DNA of 64,000 nucleotides from Rubricoccus marinus (GCF_002257665.1 NZ_MQWB01000001.1:1737870-1801869); one strand, 5' to 3'. Positions 9,167 through 18,635 are shown, counted from the first letter of the stretch. Numbers and translations: made by a program. Notes: generated by a model not told the origin, from the sequence alone.

Positions 9167-10276
9167 ATGGCGCACCGACTCCCTTTCTTCGCCGTCCTCG
9201 CGATGGCATCGCTCGTCGCGACGGGCTGCTCTCCGTACAACTACGGGTACGGCAACGACCGCAGCGGCGGCTACTACGGCAACGACGGGTACAACGACCC
9301 GTACTACGACGACGTCCCCGTTTACGGAAACGGCGGCTATGACTACGGCGGCGGCTACGACGAAGGCTACCGCGATGGATACCGAGACGGCTACTACCGA
9401 GGCCGTGCCTATCCCACCTACGCCCGCGTTCGGCAGAACACCTACCGCGTGTGCCACGGCCGCCGCACGGTCACGCTTTCGGGCAGAAACCTGGACGCCC
9501 ACCTTAACCACGGCGACTTTTTCGGCTCCTGCTCCAAGCAGTTCCGCGACCGCCACGAACGCTACTACCGCGTCGGCCGATACCACACCAACTACAAGCG
9601 TTCGGTTGAGCGCCGGCGTGCTGCGGACCGCGGAGATCGGTACGACGACGGCGAACGCCGCGCCCGCCGCGACGACCGCAACCGCAACGTGGACCGCAAC
9701 CGTCAGGACAACCGCGCCCGTCAGGCCCGTGAGGCTGCCAGCCGTCAGAATCGCGCTCGGGACTCTCGTGAGCGTCAGGCACGCGAGCGTGCGTCCCAGC
9801 AGCGGGAAGCGCGTCAGCGTGCAGATCGCCAGCGCGAGGCTCGGCAGCGAGCAGCGCAGCAGAGGTCTCAGCGTGAGGCCCGCCAGAGGCAATCGCGTGA
9901 GCGGGACGCTCGCCAGCGCGCTACCCAGCAGCGGGAAGCCCGTCAGCGTTCTGAGCGTCAGCGCGAGGCCCAGAGACAATCGCGCGAGCGAGACGCTCGC
10001 CAGCGGGAGGCACGCCAGCGAACGGAGCGTCAGCGGGAAGCGCGGGAGCGTGAGGCCCGGCAGCGCTCCGAGCGCCAGCGCGAGGCGCGGGAAAAGCAGA
10101 CCCGCGAGCGGGAAGCACGTCAGCGCTCCGAGCGCCAACGGGAAGCGAACCGCTCCAACCAGCGGTCGCGCGAGAACACCCGCCAGGGCCGCCAGCGGAA
10201 CAACCGCGAGGCTGAGCCCGAGAAGGAAGAGCGCAACGAGCGCTCGCGCCGTAGCCGCCGCGGCGGCAACGACTAG
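9167..10276 (+). CDS. Arg/Gln/Glu-repeat lipoprotein with CHGRR...HGDFFGSC domain
   Basis: The 369-residue protein has a lipobox (VATGC, Cys21), a Gly/Tyr/Asp-rich region at about 22-85, and a compact motif at about 93-125 (CHGRRTVTLSGRN, HLNHGDFFGSC). That motif resembles the widespread CHNG...HLAHGDxxGxC motif of secreted Bacteroidota proteins. From about residue 140 to the end it is almost only Arg, Glu, Gln, Ala and Ser in degenerate REARQRSERQ decads, predicting a long charged single helix or coiled coil that may bind a polyanion. Function is unknown. Its stop codon shares CTAG with the convergent hutG stop. Confidence 0.75.
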   Translation: MAHRLPFFAVLAMASLVATGCSPYNYGYGNDRSGGYYGNDGYNDPYYDDVPVYGNGGYDYGGGYDEGYRDGYRDGYYRGRAYPTYARVRQNTYRVCHGRRTVTLSGRNLDAHLNHGDFFGSCSKQFRDRHERYYRVGRYHTNYKRSVERRRAADRGDRYDDGERRARRDDRNRNVDRNRQDNRARQAREAASRQNRARDSRERQARERASQQREARQRADRQREARQRAAQQRSQREARQRQSRERDARQRATQQREARQRSERQREAQRQSRERDARQREARQRTERQREAREREARQRSERQREAREKQTREREARQRSERQREANRSNQRSRENTRQGRQRNNREAEPEKEERNERSRRSRRGGND

Positions 10277-11202
10277 CGCGCCGCGAGGCCGCGCAGAATG
10301 TGCCAGACGGTGAGAGCGGCGAGCGTCGCCGTTCTCCCGTCCTGGTCCAGCCGGGGATTCGCCTCCACCACCTCGAACGAGCCGACGCCTCTGGCGCGGC
10401 CACAGGCCTCCGCGGCGTGCAGCCACAGGCGTGGGGACAGCCCGCCCACGCCCGGTGCGCTCACGCCCGGGGCCTCTGGCGCCGCCACCGCGTCGATGTC
10501 GAAGGACGCCATCGCCGGCCGAGGCGTTGGATGGATAAACGCGTCGATGGCGGCGCGGTCCAGATCGGCACCCCACGCGATGCGCCCACCTCTGGCGCGG
10601 ATCCAGTCCGCATGCGCCGCGGCGACGCGCCAGGGATGGAGGCCCGCTACGGAGTACGACCGGACGTGCCCGGACGGGTGCTCCAACGCCTGTCGGAACG
10701 GCGAGCCAGAATGCGCGCCAGAGGCCCCGACCTCGCGCACATCGGCGTGGGCGTCCCAGTTGAGGACGTGGACATCGCGTTGCGCCTGGCAGTAGCCGAG
10801 GAGATGCCCGTAAGCGGTCTCGTGGCCGCCCCCGAGCACGATCACGGTCTTCTCCCCCACCCATGGCGCGATCGTATCCGCGAGGGCGTGCTGGTCGGCC
10901 TCCACGTCTCCAGAAACCGCGATGTCGCCCGCATCCACCGTCCGTTCGAGGAGCGCCGCGAACGCCTCTGGCGAACGCGCGTCCGGCGTCATCTTGTAGA
11001 GCGCATCGCGGATCGCCGCCGGGCCGCCAGAGGCTCCGGGTCGGCCGCCGTTGCGCGCGACGCCAGCGTCCGATGGGAAGCCGACGAGGATCACCCGCGC
11101 GTCAGGCACGCGGCTATGGGAGCCGGCGAGCCACCGCCCGAGGCGCGGGTCCTCTGGCGAAGTCAGCGGCGCGAGAATTGAGGGGACTGAAAGACCGCTC
11201 AC
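10273..11202 (-). CDS. hutG: Formimidoylglutamase/arginase-family hydrolase
   Basis: This 309-residue ureohydrolase-family protein has the metal-binding series GGGHETAYG, NWDAHADVRE and SFDIDAVAAP, and the PGVSAPG segment typical of formiminoglutamate hydrolases. It would hydrolyse N-formimino-L-glutamate to glutamate and formamide, the last step of one histidine-degradation route. The pathway call rests on hutI, which lies one base upstream on the same strand. GGGHE replaces the more usual GGDH. The start is GTG 11202. Confidence 0.85.
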   Translation of the reverse strand: MSGLSVPSILAPLTSPEDPRLGRWLAGSHSRVPDARVILVGFPSDAGVARNGGRPGASGGPAAIRDALYKMTPDARSPEAFAALLERTVDAGDIAVSGDVEADQHALADTIAPWVGEKTVIVLGGGHETAYGHLLGYCQAQRDVHVLNWDAHADVREVGASGAHSGSPFRQALEHPSGHVRSYSVAGLHPWRVAAAHADWIRARGGRIAWGADLDRAAIDAFIHPTPRPAMASFDIDAVAAPEAPGVSAPGVGGLSPRLWLHAAEACGRARGVGSFEVVEANPRLDQDGRTATLAALTVWHILRGLAAR

Positions 11203-11203
11203 G

Positions 11204-12430
11204 CTAGGCCGACCAATCGTATGCCACCTCGCCGCCGATGTACGCGTACCAGATAGCGTCGGGATCGAACGAGTACATCCACGTCTCCACCGACGAGCTG
11301 TTGATCAGGACAAAGTCCGCGTGGTAGCCGGGCAGAAGCGACCCGACTGACCCGTGCAATTGCAGTGCCCGCGCGGCCACGGTCGTAGCGCCGCGGAGCA
11401 CCTGCGCGGGCGTCATCCTCTGGCGCACGCAGGCGGCCCACATCGCCAGAGGCAGGTCCGCGACGGGCGCGCTGCCGGGGTTGAAGTCGGTTGCTACGGC
11501 CACAGGCACTCCGGCCTCCATCAACTCCCTAGCGGGCAGCGGCTCCACGCCGAGCACCAGCGTCGCCAGAGGCAGGCTTACCGCGACCGTTCCCGCGCGC
11601 GCCATCGCGCGGATGCTGGCCTCCGAGATGTTCTCCAGATGGTCCGCGCTCGCAGCGCCCACCTCGGCCGCGAGTGCTCCGCCCCCCGTATCGCTGAGTT
11701 GGTCGGCGTGCAGCTTGGGGACGAGCCCGAGGCCTCTGGCGGCGGCGAAGACCCGCCGCGCCTCGTCCGGTGTGAACGCGCCGGTCTCGACAAAGGCGTC
11801 GCAAAAGACCGCCAAACGCTCCGCAGCAACGGCCGGGAGAATCTCGTTACAGATCAGATCCAGGTACCCGTCGCGGTTGCCTGAGAACTCTGGCGGGACG
11901 GCGTGGGCCGCGAGAAGCGTCGGGATGAGCCTCTGGCGCGAGGTCTGCGCGAGCCGCTTGTAGACGCGGAGTTGCTTGAGCTCATCCGCCAGCGAAAGCC
12001 CGTACCCGCTTTTCGCCTCGACCGTCGTGACGCCGCGCCTCAACATGCGGCAAAGCAGGAGGTCCGCATTTACCTGCAACAACTCTTCGGACGCTTCGCG
12101 CGTGGCGCGGACCGTCGAGAGAATGCCCCCGCCTCTTGCGGCGATGTCGAGGTAGGACGTTCCGTTCAAGCGCTCGGTGAACTCATCGGCCCGCGCGCCC
12201 CCAAAGGCGAGGTGCGTGTGGCAGTCCACCAACCCTGGCACGACCGTCAGGCCGGCGGCAGAGACCTCCGGCTCATCCGCATACGCAACCGGGAGGTCTT
12301 GCTCACGCCCAACCCACTCCACGCGACCCTCGCGCCACACCATCGCCGCGCTCTCGATCTCACCCACATCGTCGGCGCGGGCCTCTGGCGGGCACGTGTA
12401 CAGCCTCTTGACATCGGTGAGGACCGGCAC
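11204..12430 (-). CDS. hutI: Imidazolonepropionase
   Basis: The 408-residue protein has the full HutI signature: LVDCHTHLAFGG metal site, RLNGTSYLDIAARGGGI, TVEAKSGYGL, KLHADQLSDTGG and ATDFNPGSAP. It opens the imidazolone ring to give N-formiminoglutamate in histidine catabolism. The start is GTG 12430. It is followed after one base by hutG. HutH and HutU are not in the window. A small lipoprotein gene ends three bases upstream, so the three may form one transcript. Confidence 0.95.
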   Translation of the reverse strand: MPVLTDVKRLYTCPPEARADDVGEIESAAMVWREGRVEWVGREQDLPVAYADEPEVSAAGLTVVPGLVDCHTHLAFGGARADEFTERLNGTSYLDIAARGGGILSTVRATREASEELLQVNADLLLCRMLRRGVTTVEAKSGYGLSLADELKQLRVYKRLAQTSRQRLIPTLLAAHAVPPEFSGNRDGYLDLICNEILPAVAAERLAVFCDAFVETGAFTPDEARRVFAAARGLGLVPKLHADQLSDTGGGALAAEVGAASADHLENISEASIRAMARAGTVAVSLPLATLVLGVEPLPARELMEAGVPVAVATDFNPGSAPVADLPLAMWAACVRQRMTPAQVLRGATTVAARALQLHGSVGSLLPGYHADFVLINSSSVETWMYSFDPDAIWYAYIGGEVAYDWSA

Positions 12431-12432
12431 CG

Positions 12433-12780
12433 CTAGAGGCGCGTCACGCGGTGCGTCGGCTCCACACAGGGGCGGACGGCCCCCGCCTCGTCCGTAGCAC
12501 CCACGACTTCGATACGGTCCCCTTCACCCAAGTCGTTAACGTCTACGAGCCCTTCGGCTTCGCAGAGGTTCATCCGCGCCGGGATCAGCACGCGTACGCT
12601 CTCGCCAGAGGCGGTCGTCATCACGATTACGCCGTCGCCGTCGTACGTCCAGGGCGTAAGGTCCACCGATGCGACCGTGCCCGATACGACGTCGCCAGAG
12701 GCCGAGCCGTTGCCCGACTCTGGCGCGCTCTGGGAGGCACAGCCGCTAGCGAGAAGAGCGAGAAAGAGGAGCGTGCGCAT
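12433..12780 (-). CDS. Small hypothetical lipoprotein
   Basis: From ATG 12780 the protein is 115 residues with a clear lipobox (LLASGCAS). The mature part is a small beta domain (VVSGTVASVDLTPWTYDGDGVIVM, VRVLIPARMNLC, GDRIEVVG) reminiscent of OB-fold or NfeD-like beta barrels; that resemblance is weak. Its two mature cysteines (NLCEAE and RPCVEP) could form a disulfide. The longer upstream frame runs into hisS and is rejected. It lies immediately upstream of hutI on the same strand. Confidence 0.65.
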   Translation of the reverse strand: MRTLLFLALLASGCASQSAPESGNGSASGDVVSGTVASVDLTPWTYDGDGVIVMTTASGESVRVLIPARMNLCEAEGLVDVNDLGEGDRIEVVGATDEAGAVRPCVEPTHRVTRL

Positions 12781-12805
12781 AGCAGAGAAAGAGGGTGCGC
12801 CGAAC

Positions 12806-14098
12806 CTACGCCTCTGGCGCCGCTCCGAGGGCGCCGGCAAGATCGGCGAACGGCGTGGCGGTTTGCTCGCCGCTGGCGAGGTCCTTGACCTGCGCAACGC
12901 CAGAGGCCAGGTCGTCCGGGCCGACGATGACGGCGAACCGGGCGTCTTGACGTGAGGCCTCTTTCAGCTGCTTCCGCCACGCGCGCCCCAGCAGGTCGAA
13001 CTCGACGCGGAGGCCTCTGGCGCGGAGCGCCTGGGCGGTCTGGAGTGTCCAGGGGCGCGCGTCGTCGTCCATCGCGACGAGGAACGCGTCGGGGCGCGAG
13101 AGGCCGGGGAGCTCCGTGCCTGCATCCGCGAGGGCGAGGAACAGGCGCTCGATCCCGGCTGCGTAGCCGACCGCCGGAACAGGCGTTTTGCTGCCCACCG
13201 CCTCCGCCAGTCCGTCATACCGGCCGCCAGCGGCCAGCGCGCTCTGCGCGCCGAGTGCGTCGCTCTCCAACTCGAACACGGTCCGGGTGTAGTAGTCGAT
13301 GCCGCGCACGAGCAGCGGGTCCTCTACGTACGGGATACCGAGCGCATCGAGGTGCGTCTTGACCGCCTCGTAGTGCGCACGTGCGTCCTCGCCGACGTAG
13401 TCCGGCAGCTTGGGCGCGTCGGCCACAATCTCGCGCTCGCGCGGGTCTTTGGTGTCGAGGAGGCGGAGTGGGTTCGTGTCCAGCCTCTGGCGGCTCGTCT
13501 CCGTCAACTCATCCACGAACGGCGCGAAGTAGGTCCGCAACGCGTCGAGGTAACGCGGCCGATCGACGGCGTCGCCGATGGTGTTGAGACGAAGCCGTGT
13601 GTCCGTGATTCCGAAGGCGGCGTAGATCGCGCGGAGGTTGGCGATGACCTCCACGTCTGCCTGCGGCTGGTCGCTGCCCAGAAGTTCGACGCCGAACTGG
13701 TGGAACTGGCGGAAGCGTCCCTTTTGCGGGCGCTCGGCGCGGAAGCACGGCCCGATGTAGAACAGCCGCTGCGCGCCGCCGCGCTGGAGCAGGCTGTGCT
13801 GCAACGCCGCGCGCACGACTGGCGCCGTCACCTCGGGTCGGAGCACGTACGTCTCGCGCCCGCGCTCCACGGTGAACATCTCCTTTTGCACGATGTCCGT
13901 CGTCCCACCGACGCCTCTGGCGACGAGATCGACCGGCTCTAGAACGGGCGTGCGGATCTCGTCGAAGCCGAACCGCCGCATCTGGTCCTGCACGATGCCC
14001 TCGACGTGGCGCCACGCGGGGGTGCCGGGGATGTCGCTCCCTCCGGAGTCGTGCGCGATGGGGAGCACGTCGAACGTGCCGCGGATGGTCTTAAACAT
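12806..14098 (-). CDS. hisS: Histidyl-tRNA synthetase
   Basis: This 430-residue class II synthetase has motif 2 in FRAERPQKGRFRQFHQFGVELLG, the HisRS-specific LVRGIDYYTRTVFE, the motif 3 region AAGGRYDGLAEAVG (following SALAAGG), and a C-terminal anticodon-binding domain (ALRARGLRVEFDLLGR). Length is normal for the family. It charges tRNA-His with histidine. It follows the PTS IIA-like gene on the same strand after 104 bases. Start ATG 14098. Confidence 0.96.
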   Translation of the reverse strand: MFKTIRGTFDVLPIAHDSGGSDIPGTPAWRHVEGIVQDQMRRFGFDEIRTPVLEPVDLVARGVGGTTDIVQKEMFTVERGRETYVLRPEVTAPVVRAALQHSLLQRGGAQRLFYIGPCFRAERPQKGRFRQFHQFGVELLGSDQPQADVEVIANLRAIYAAFGITDTRLRLNTIGDAVDRPRYLDALRTYFAPFVDELTETSRQRLDTNPLRLLDTKDPREREIVADAPKLPDYVGEDARAHYEAVKTHLDALGIPYVEDPLLVRGIDYYTRTVFELESDALGAQSALAAGGRYDGLAEAVGSKTPVPAVGYAAGIERLFLALADAGTELPGLSRPDAFLVAMDDDARPWTLQTAQALRARGLRVEFDLLGRAWRKQLKEASRQDARFAVIVGPDDLASGVAQVKDLASGEQTATPFADLAGALGAAPEA

Positions 14099-14202
14099 GG
14101 GGCGTGCGGAGCGGGAGCGTGGAAACTGCTCGCGCGGGCCTCTGGCGTCAAACGAATCCCCCGCGACCTGCTCGGGTGCGCCACCGCCCCATTGGCCGGA
14201 CG

Positions 14203-14676
14203 CTACCCCAGCGCGGCCTCTGCGTCGGCCAGCGCGCGGTGAACATCGCGGACTGACTCGGCGTCGAGCAGCCTCTGGCGCGTACCCGCGTCCGCCATCA
14301 CGCGCGAAATGCGGCTCAGGAGCCGAAGATGCACGCTCCGCTCGCGCTCCGGTCCTGCGAGCAAAAGCACGATGCGAACGGGCGAACCGTCCAGCGAGTC
14401 ATAGTCCACGGCCGACTCCAAGATGGCGAGCGCGGCCGTCGTGTCGTCCACGCTCTGGGTGCGCGCGTGCGGGAGGGCGAGCCCCTGCCCCACGCCCGTA
14501 GACATCAACGCCTCGCGCTGAAGGACCGCGTCCAAGATGACAGAGGCATCGGCGGCCGTTCCGTGCGCGGCCAGGGCCGACATCGTCTCCAATAGCTCTC
14601 GTTTCGACGCGGCGGGAAGGCCGACGCGTACACGTTCAGCCGGGAGCAGGGTAAGAAGCGTCTGGGTTTGGATCAC
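14203..14676 (-). CDS. PTS IIA-domain regulatory protein (PtsN-like)
   Basis: The 157-residue protein is a single EIIA-Ntr/fructose-type domain with the phosphorylatable histidine in GVGQGLALPHAR and the VRIVLLLAGP strand. No sugar-specific EIIB or EIIC is nearby, so a regulatory role like PtsN is more likely than sugar transport; that is inference. The start is GTG 14676. It lies 104 bases upstream of hisS and is divergent from a BON-domain gene. Confidence 0.85.
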   Translation of the reverse strand: MIQTQTLLTLLPAERVRVGLPAASKRELLETMSALAAHGTAADASVILDAVLQREALMSTGVGQGLALPHARTQSVDDTTAALAILESAVDYDSLDGSPVRIVLLLAGPERERSVHLRLLSRISRVMADAGTRQRLLDAESVRDVHRALADAEAALG

Positions 14677-14771
14677 GCCAGAGGCTACTCTAGGCCGCGT
14701 CGCGCGTTCCGGGCAATCGGGGTGAAGGGGAACGCCTGCGTTCCGAATCGTGGCGTCTGAACGGCCGAAGC

Positions 14772-15155
14772 GTGGACGTTTGCGCGCGTATGGCGTTGCG
14801 TGCGCGCGGCACGGCTCTTGAAGACAGGTGCCAGCAACCGACCGCCTTCCCCGTGGCTGCTTCCGCCCCCGTTTCTGCCTACGGCCTTCCCGGCCCGCTC
14901 CGAGCCCTTATTGAAGGGTTCCAGGAGCGCCGCGCCCGTACCACCGCCGACAAGTCTCTCGCGCTCCGCCTCAAGGACGCTATGACCCGCGAGCAGGTCA
15001 CCGCCAGAGGCCTGAGCTTCTACATCGAGCATGGGGCCGTTGCCGTGTACGGCAACGTCGCGGACGGCGCCGAGCGCGAGGCTATCCTCGGCCTGATCGC
15101 GCGGCAGCCCGGCGTTACCCGCATCGTGGACCACCTCCGGCTGGCCGACGCGTAG
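14772..15155 (+). CDS. BON-domain protein
   Basis: The C-terminal part (about residues 60-125) is a BON domain with LALRLKDAMT, LSFYIEHGAVAVYGNVADGAER and GVTRIVDHLRL, a fold often tied to membrane or peptidoglycan binding in OsmY-type proteins. The start is uncertain: GTG 14772, ATG 14790 and GTG 14853 are all in frame, and the residues before 14853 look unlike a real N terminus, so the protein may be only about 100 residues. No signal peptide is evident with the shortest form. Confidence 0.7.
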   Translation: MDVCARMALRARGTALEDRCQQPTAFPVAASAPVSAYGLPGPLRALIEGFQERRARTTADKSLALRLKDAMTREQVTARGLSFYIEHGAVAVYGNVADGAEREAILGLIARQPGVTRIVDHLRLADA

Positions 15156-15167
15156 CCCGACACCAAG

Positions 15168-15187
15168 CGCCTCTGGCGCCGGAGGCG
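15168..15187. repeat. Imperfect inverted decamer between convergent genes
   Basis: CGCCTCTGGC is followed directly by GCCGGAGGCG. As RNA the arms pair over ten bases with one G-U wobble. It lies between the convergent BON and DoxX genes and could end transcription from either side. Confidence 0.65.
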
Positions 15188-15196
15188 TCGATATGT

Positions 15197-15634
15197 TCAG
15201 GCACGCCGCAAACGGCGCCCTACGATCGCGTCCAGGCTGTAGCGCCCGCCCCCTGCAAGAAGCAGCGCGATGGCGGCGCTCCCGTAGGCGTAGGACAGTT
15301 CGCGGTCGCCAAAGGCGTCGCCGGCGTGCGCGAGGAAAAAGGCTACGCCCATCGTGAAGAGGACGGCCGCGGCAGCAGGCCGCGTGAGCAGTCCGAGCGC
15401 GAGAAGGAGCCCGCCGCCGAACTCCGAAAGAGCGGCCAACCACGCAAATACCTCTGGCGCCGGAAAGCCGAGCTCTCCCGTTTTCGAGACAAACCCGGCG
15501 CTCGGCGGGAGCTTACCGAGCCCGTGGCCGAACGCCATCGCGAGGCCCACGCTGACGCGAAGCACGAGCAGGCCGAGGTCGGCCCCGAGCGAGTTCTCGC
15601 CAGAGGCGAACATCTTCTGTGTCAGCCCGCTCAT
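15197..15634 (-). CDS. DoxX-family membrane protein
   Basis: From ATG 15634 the protein is 145 residues with four predicted membrane segments and DoxX hallmarks: LGLLVLRVSVGLAMAFGHGLGKL, FAWLAALSEFGGGLLLALGLLTRPAAAA and FTMGVAFFLAHAGD. DoxX proteins are small inner-membrane proteins linked to oxidative or sulfur metabolism, with varied roles. Its ATG overlaps the stop of the upstream GNAT gene (ATGA at 15631-15634), showing translational coupling. Confidence 0.85.
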   Translation of the reverse strand: MSGLTQKMFASGENSLGADLGLLVLRVSVGLAMAFGHGLGKLPPSAGFVSKTGELGFPAPEVFAWLAALSEFGGGLLLALGLLTRPAAAAVLFTMGVAFFLAHAGDAFGDRELSYAYGSAAIALLLAGGGRYSLDAIVGRRLRRA

Positions 15635-16050
15635 GCCCTCCGGACCCAGCCGTTCTCGATGGGCTTGAAGCCCAGGTGCGCGTAAAAGCCCGTCGAAAGG
15701 TTGGAATCCCGCAGGACGAGCTCCGTCCCCTTGCAACGCTCCAGAACGGTGTCGATCAGCTTTTTGCCCAGCCCCGTGCCCTGCACGTCGGGCTCCACGG
15801 CGAGGTCGCAGAGATAGCTCACCTGGTAGCCGTCGGTGAGAACGCGCGCGAGGCCGACGAGGCGGTCCCCTTGCCAGGCCGAGAGCACGAGCTGCGACCG
15901 CTCGAACGACTCGCGCAGGCGGTCAGCGTCATCGGTCTGCCGCAGGAGCGGCGCGCGCCGGTACAGCGTCGCGATTCGTCCGGGCGTGAGGCCTTCTTGC
16001 GTGTCGCGGATCTCGAAGTCGGCAGAGTCCTGCATGTCAGCGTTCTGCAT
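15631..16050 (-). CDS. GNAT-family N-acetyltransferase
   Basis: About 139 residues from ATG 16050 (ATG 16035 is the in-frame alternative). It has the GNAT acetyl-CoA site VSYLCDLAVEPDVQGTGLGKKLI, with the Q/RxxGxG/A loop as QGTGLG, and a C-terminal FYAHLGF strand. It would acetylate an amine on a small molecule or protein; the substrate is unknown. It lies 22 bases downstream of an ABC ATPase gene and is coupled by ATGA overlap to the DoxX gene. Confidence 0.85.
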   Translation of the reverse strand: MQNADMQDSADFEIRDTQEGLTPGRIATLYRRAPLLRQTDDADRLRESFERSQLVLSAWQGDRLVGLARVLTDGYQVSYLCDLAVEPDVQGTGLGKKLIDTVLERCKGTELVLRDSNLSTGFYAHLGFKPIENGWVRRA

Positions 16051-16072
16051 GTGAGCGTAGAAAGGGCCGTGC

Positions 16073-17098
<1,026 letters not shown>

Positions 17099-17111
17099 GG
17101 GCGGAAACAGG

Positions 17112-17137
17112 TCGGGGCACGGCGTGCCGTGCCCCGA
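17112..17137 (-). terminator. Strong hairpin between sucC and the ABC ATPase gene
   Basis: TCGGGGCACGGC and GCCGTGCCCCGA form 12-base perfect arms separated by two bases, 14 bases upstream of the ATG at 17098. It may terminate sucC transcription or attenuate the ABC gene. There is no clear T-tract. Confidence 0.5.
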
Positions 17138-17148
17138 GGGATCAAAAC

Positions 17149-17191
17149 GGGCCTCTGGCGCCCCCCAGTCGGGAACTCGCGCCAGAGGCCC
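17149..17191. repeat. Long-loop inverted pair of the iterated motif
   Basis: GGGCCTCTGGCG at 17149-17160 pairs perfectly with CGCCAGAGGCCC at 17180-17191 around a 19-base loop, directly after the sucC stop codon. Confidence 0.75.
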
Positions 17192-17200
17192 AGAGATGCG

Positions 17201-18373
17201 CTACGCGTCGAGCGCTGCGGTGACCTTGTCGGCGGCCTCCTGGAGGCGGATCGCCGTCTGGATGGGCAGGCCGCTGTCCTTGAGGATCTGCATGCCTTCC
17301 TCCGCATTGGTGCCCTGCAGGCGCACGATCAGCGGAACGGTGAGCTCCATGTTGCTCGCGGCCTCCACGACGCCCTTGGCGACGCGGTCGCAGCGCACGA
17401 TGCCGCCGAAAATGTTGACGAGGATCGCCTTCACGTTCGGGTCGGACTGGATGATGCGGAAGCCCGCCTCAGTCGTCGCCGGGGACGCCGTTCCACCCAC
17501 GTCGAGGAAGTTGGCTGGTTCACCGCCAGCGAGCTTGATGAGGTCCATCGTGCCCATCGCGAGCCCGGCGCCGTTCACCATGCAGCCAACATTGCCGTCC
17601 AGCTTGATGTAGTTGAGGTTGTGCTTGCCAGCCTCGACCTCCAGCGGGTCCTCCTCGGCCTCGTCGCGCATCTCCGCGAGGTCCTTGTGGCGGAACATCG
17701 CGTTGTCGTCCAGATCCATCTTCGCGTCGAGCGCGATGATCCGGCCGTCCTCGGTCTTGACGAGCGGGTTGATCTCCGCGATGGTGGCGTCGGACGCGCG
17801 GTACGCCTTGTACAGCGCCATCACAAACTTGACGCCCTCCTTGAAGGCGGTGCCTTCGAGTCCGAGCTGAAACGCGATCTCGCGCGCCTGGTAGGATCGG
17901 AGCCCGGTCGTGGGGTCGACGTGGACCTTGACGATCTTCTCGGGCGTGGCCTCGGCCACCTCCTCGATCTCGACGCCACCCTCGGTGGAGGCCATGATGA
18001 CGTCCATGCCCGTCGCGCGGTCGAGCGTCACGCCGAGGTAGTACTCGTGCGCGATGTCCTCGGCGGCGGTGACGAGCACCTTGCGGACGAGCTGGCCCTC
18101 AGCGCCGGTCTGCGGCGTGATGAGCTGCATGCCGAGGATCTTCTCCGCGGCGGGCTTCACGTCGTCGATGCTGGGGCAGAACTTGACGCCTCCGCCCTTT
18201 CCGCGGCCTCCGGCGTGGATCTGCGCCTTGACGACGAACTGGGTGACGCCGTCGGCGGCCATCGTCTGGGCGGCTTCGACGGCCTCCTCGACCGTGTCGG
18301 CGACGATGCCGCGCTGCACGGCGACGCCGTACTGGTCGAGGATTTCTTTGGCCTGGTACTCGTGGACCTTCAT
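17201..18373 (-). CDS. sucC: Succinyl-CoA synthetase beta subunit (ADP/GDP-forming)
   Basis: The 390-residue protein has the family start MKVHEYQAKEIL, an ATP-grasp domain with VKAQIHAGGRGKGGGVK, the EINPLV metal-binding segment, and the C-terminal CoA-ligase domain with GAGLAMGTMD, NIFGGIVRCD and PLIVRLQGTNAEEG. It forms succinate, CoA and nucleoside triphosphate from succinyl-CoA in the TCA cycle. The partner sucD is not adjacent. icd, another TCA gene, lies 1.6 kb away on the opposite strand. A G-rich tandem tract sits about 90 bases upstream of its start. Confidence 0.96.
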   Translation of the reverse strand: MKVHEYQAKEILDQYGVAVQRGIVADTVEEAVEAAQTMAADGVTQFVVKAQIHAGGRGKGGGVKFCPSIDDVKPAAEKILGMQLITPQTGAEGQLVRKVLVTAAEDIAHEYYLGVTLDRATGMDVIMASTEGGVEIEEVAEATPEKIVKVHVDPTTGLRSYQAREIAFQLGLEGTAFKEGVKFVMALYKAYRASDATIAEINPLVKTEDGRIIALDAKMDLDDNAMFRHKDLAEMRDEAEEDPLEVEAGKHNLNYIKLDGNVGCMVNGAGLAMGTMDLIKLAGGEPANFLDVGGTASPATTEAGFRIIQSDPNVKAILVNIFGGIVRCDRVAKGVVEAASNMELTVPLIVRLQGTNAEEGMQILKDSGLPIQTAIRLQEAADKVTAALDA

Positions 18374-18462
18374 CGGGAGGGCGGGTTGGGAGGGGAAAGC
18401 ACAAACTTAGCCCCCACCCGAGGCCTGTTGGGTGGAGCGTAAGGGAAAGCGGTGCCTCTGGC

Positions 18463-18518
18463 GGGGACTGGGGACTGGGGACTGGGGACTGGGGACTGGG
18501 GACTGGGGACTGGGGACT
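18463..18518 (+). repeat. Eight tandem copies of GGGGACT, G-quadruplex prone
   Basis: Eight perfect 7-base units run without interruption, giving eight GGGG runs separated by ACT on the plus strand. The geometry fits a parallel G-quadruplex. It lies 90 bases upstream of the sucC start and 229 bases upstream of the permease start. Confidence 0.95.
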
Positions 18519-18536
18519 GAAGGTGAGCCGGTGGGA

Positions 18537-18552
18537 CCTCTGGCGCCAGAGG
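18537..18552. repeat. 16 bp palindrome of the iterated motif
   Basis: CCTCTGGCGCCAGAGG is a perfect palindrome made of two inverted half-sites, in the sucC/permease divergent region. Confidence 0.8.
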
Positions 18553-18635
18553 CGCTGGAGAGCATCGCGGTAGCGCGGGTTCGCCTGACGCTTTGTACCA
18601 CTTAACTGAGAGGCCGCCCAGCCAGACCCCGGCCT

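Noticed and set aside
9083-10864. Minus-strand frame with many Leu/Ala/Pro repeats
   Set aside because: Its repeats are the antisense reading of the Arg/Gln/Glu decads of the lipoprotein gene and it extends into hutG.
18463-18518. Possible CRISPR array
   Set aside because: The repeats are seven bases with no spacers and no cas gene is nearby; it is a simple tandem repeat.
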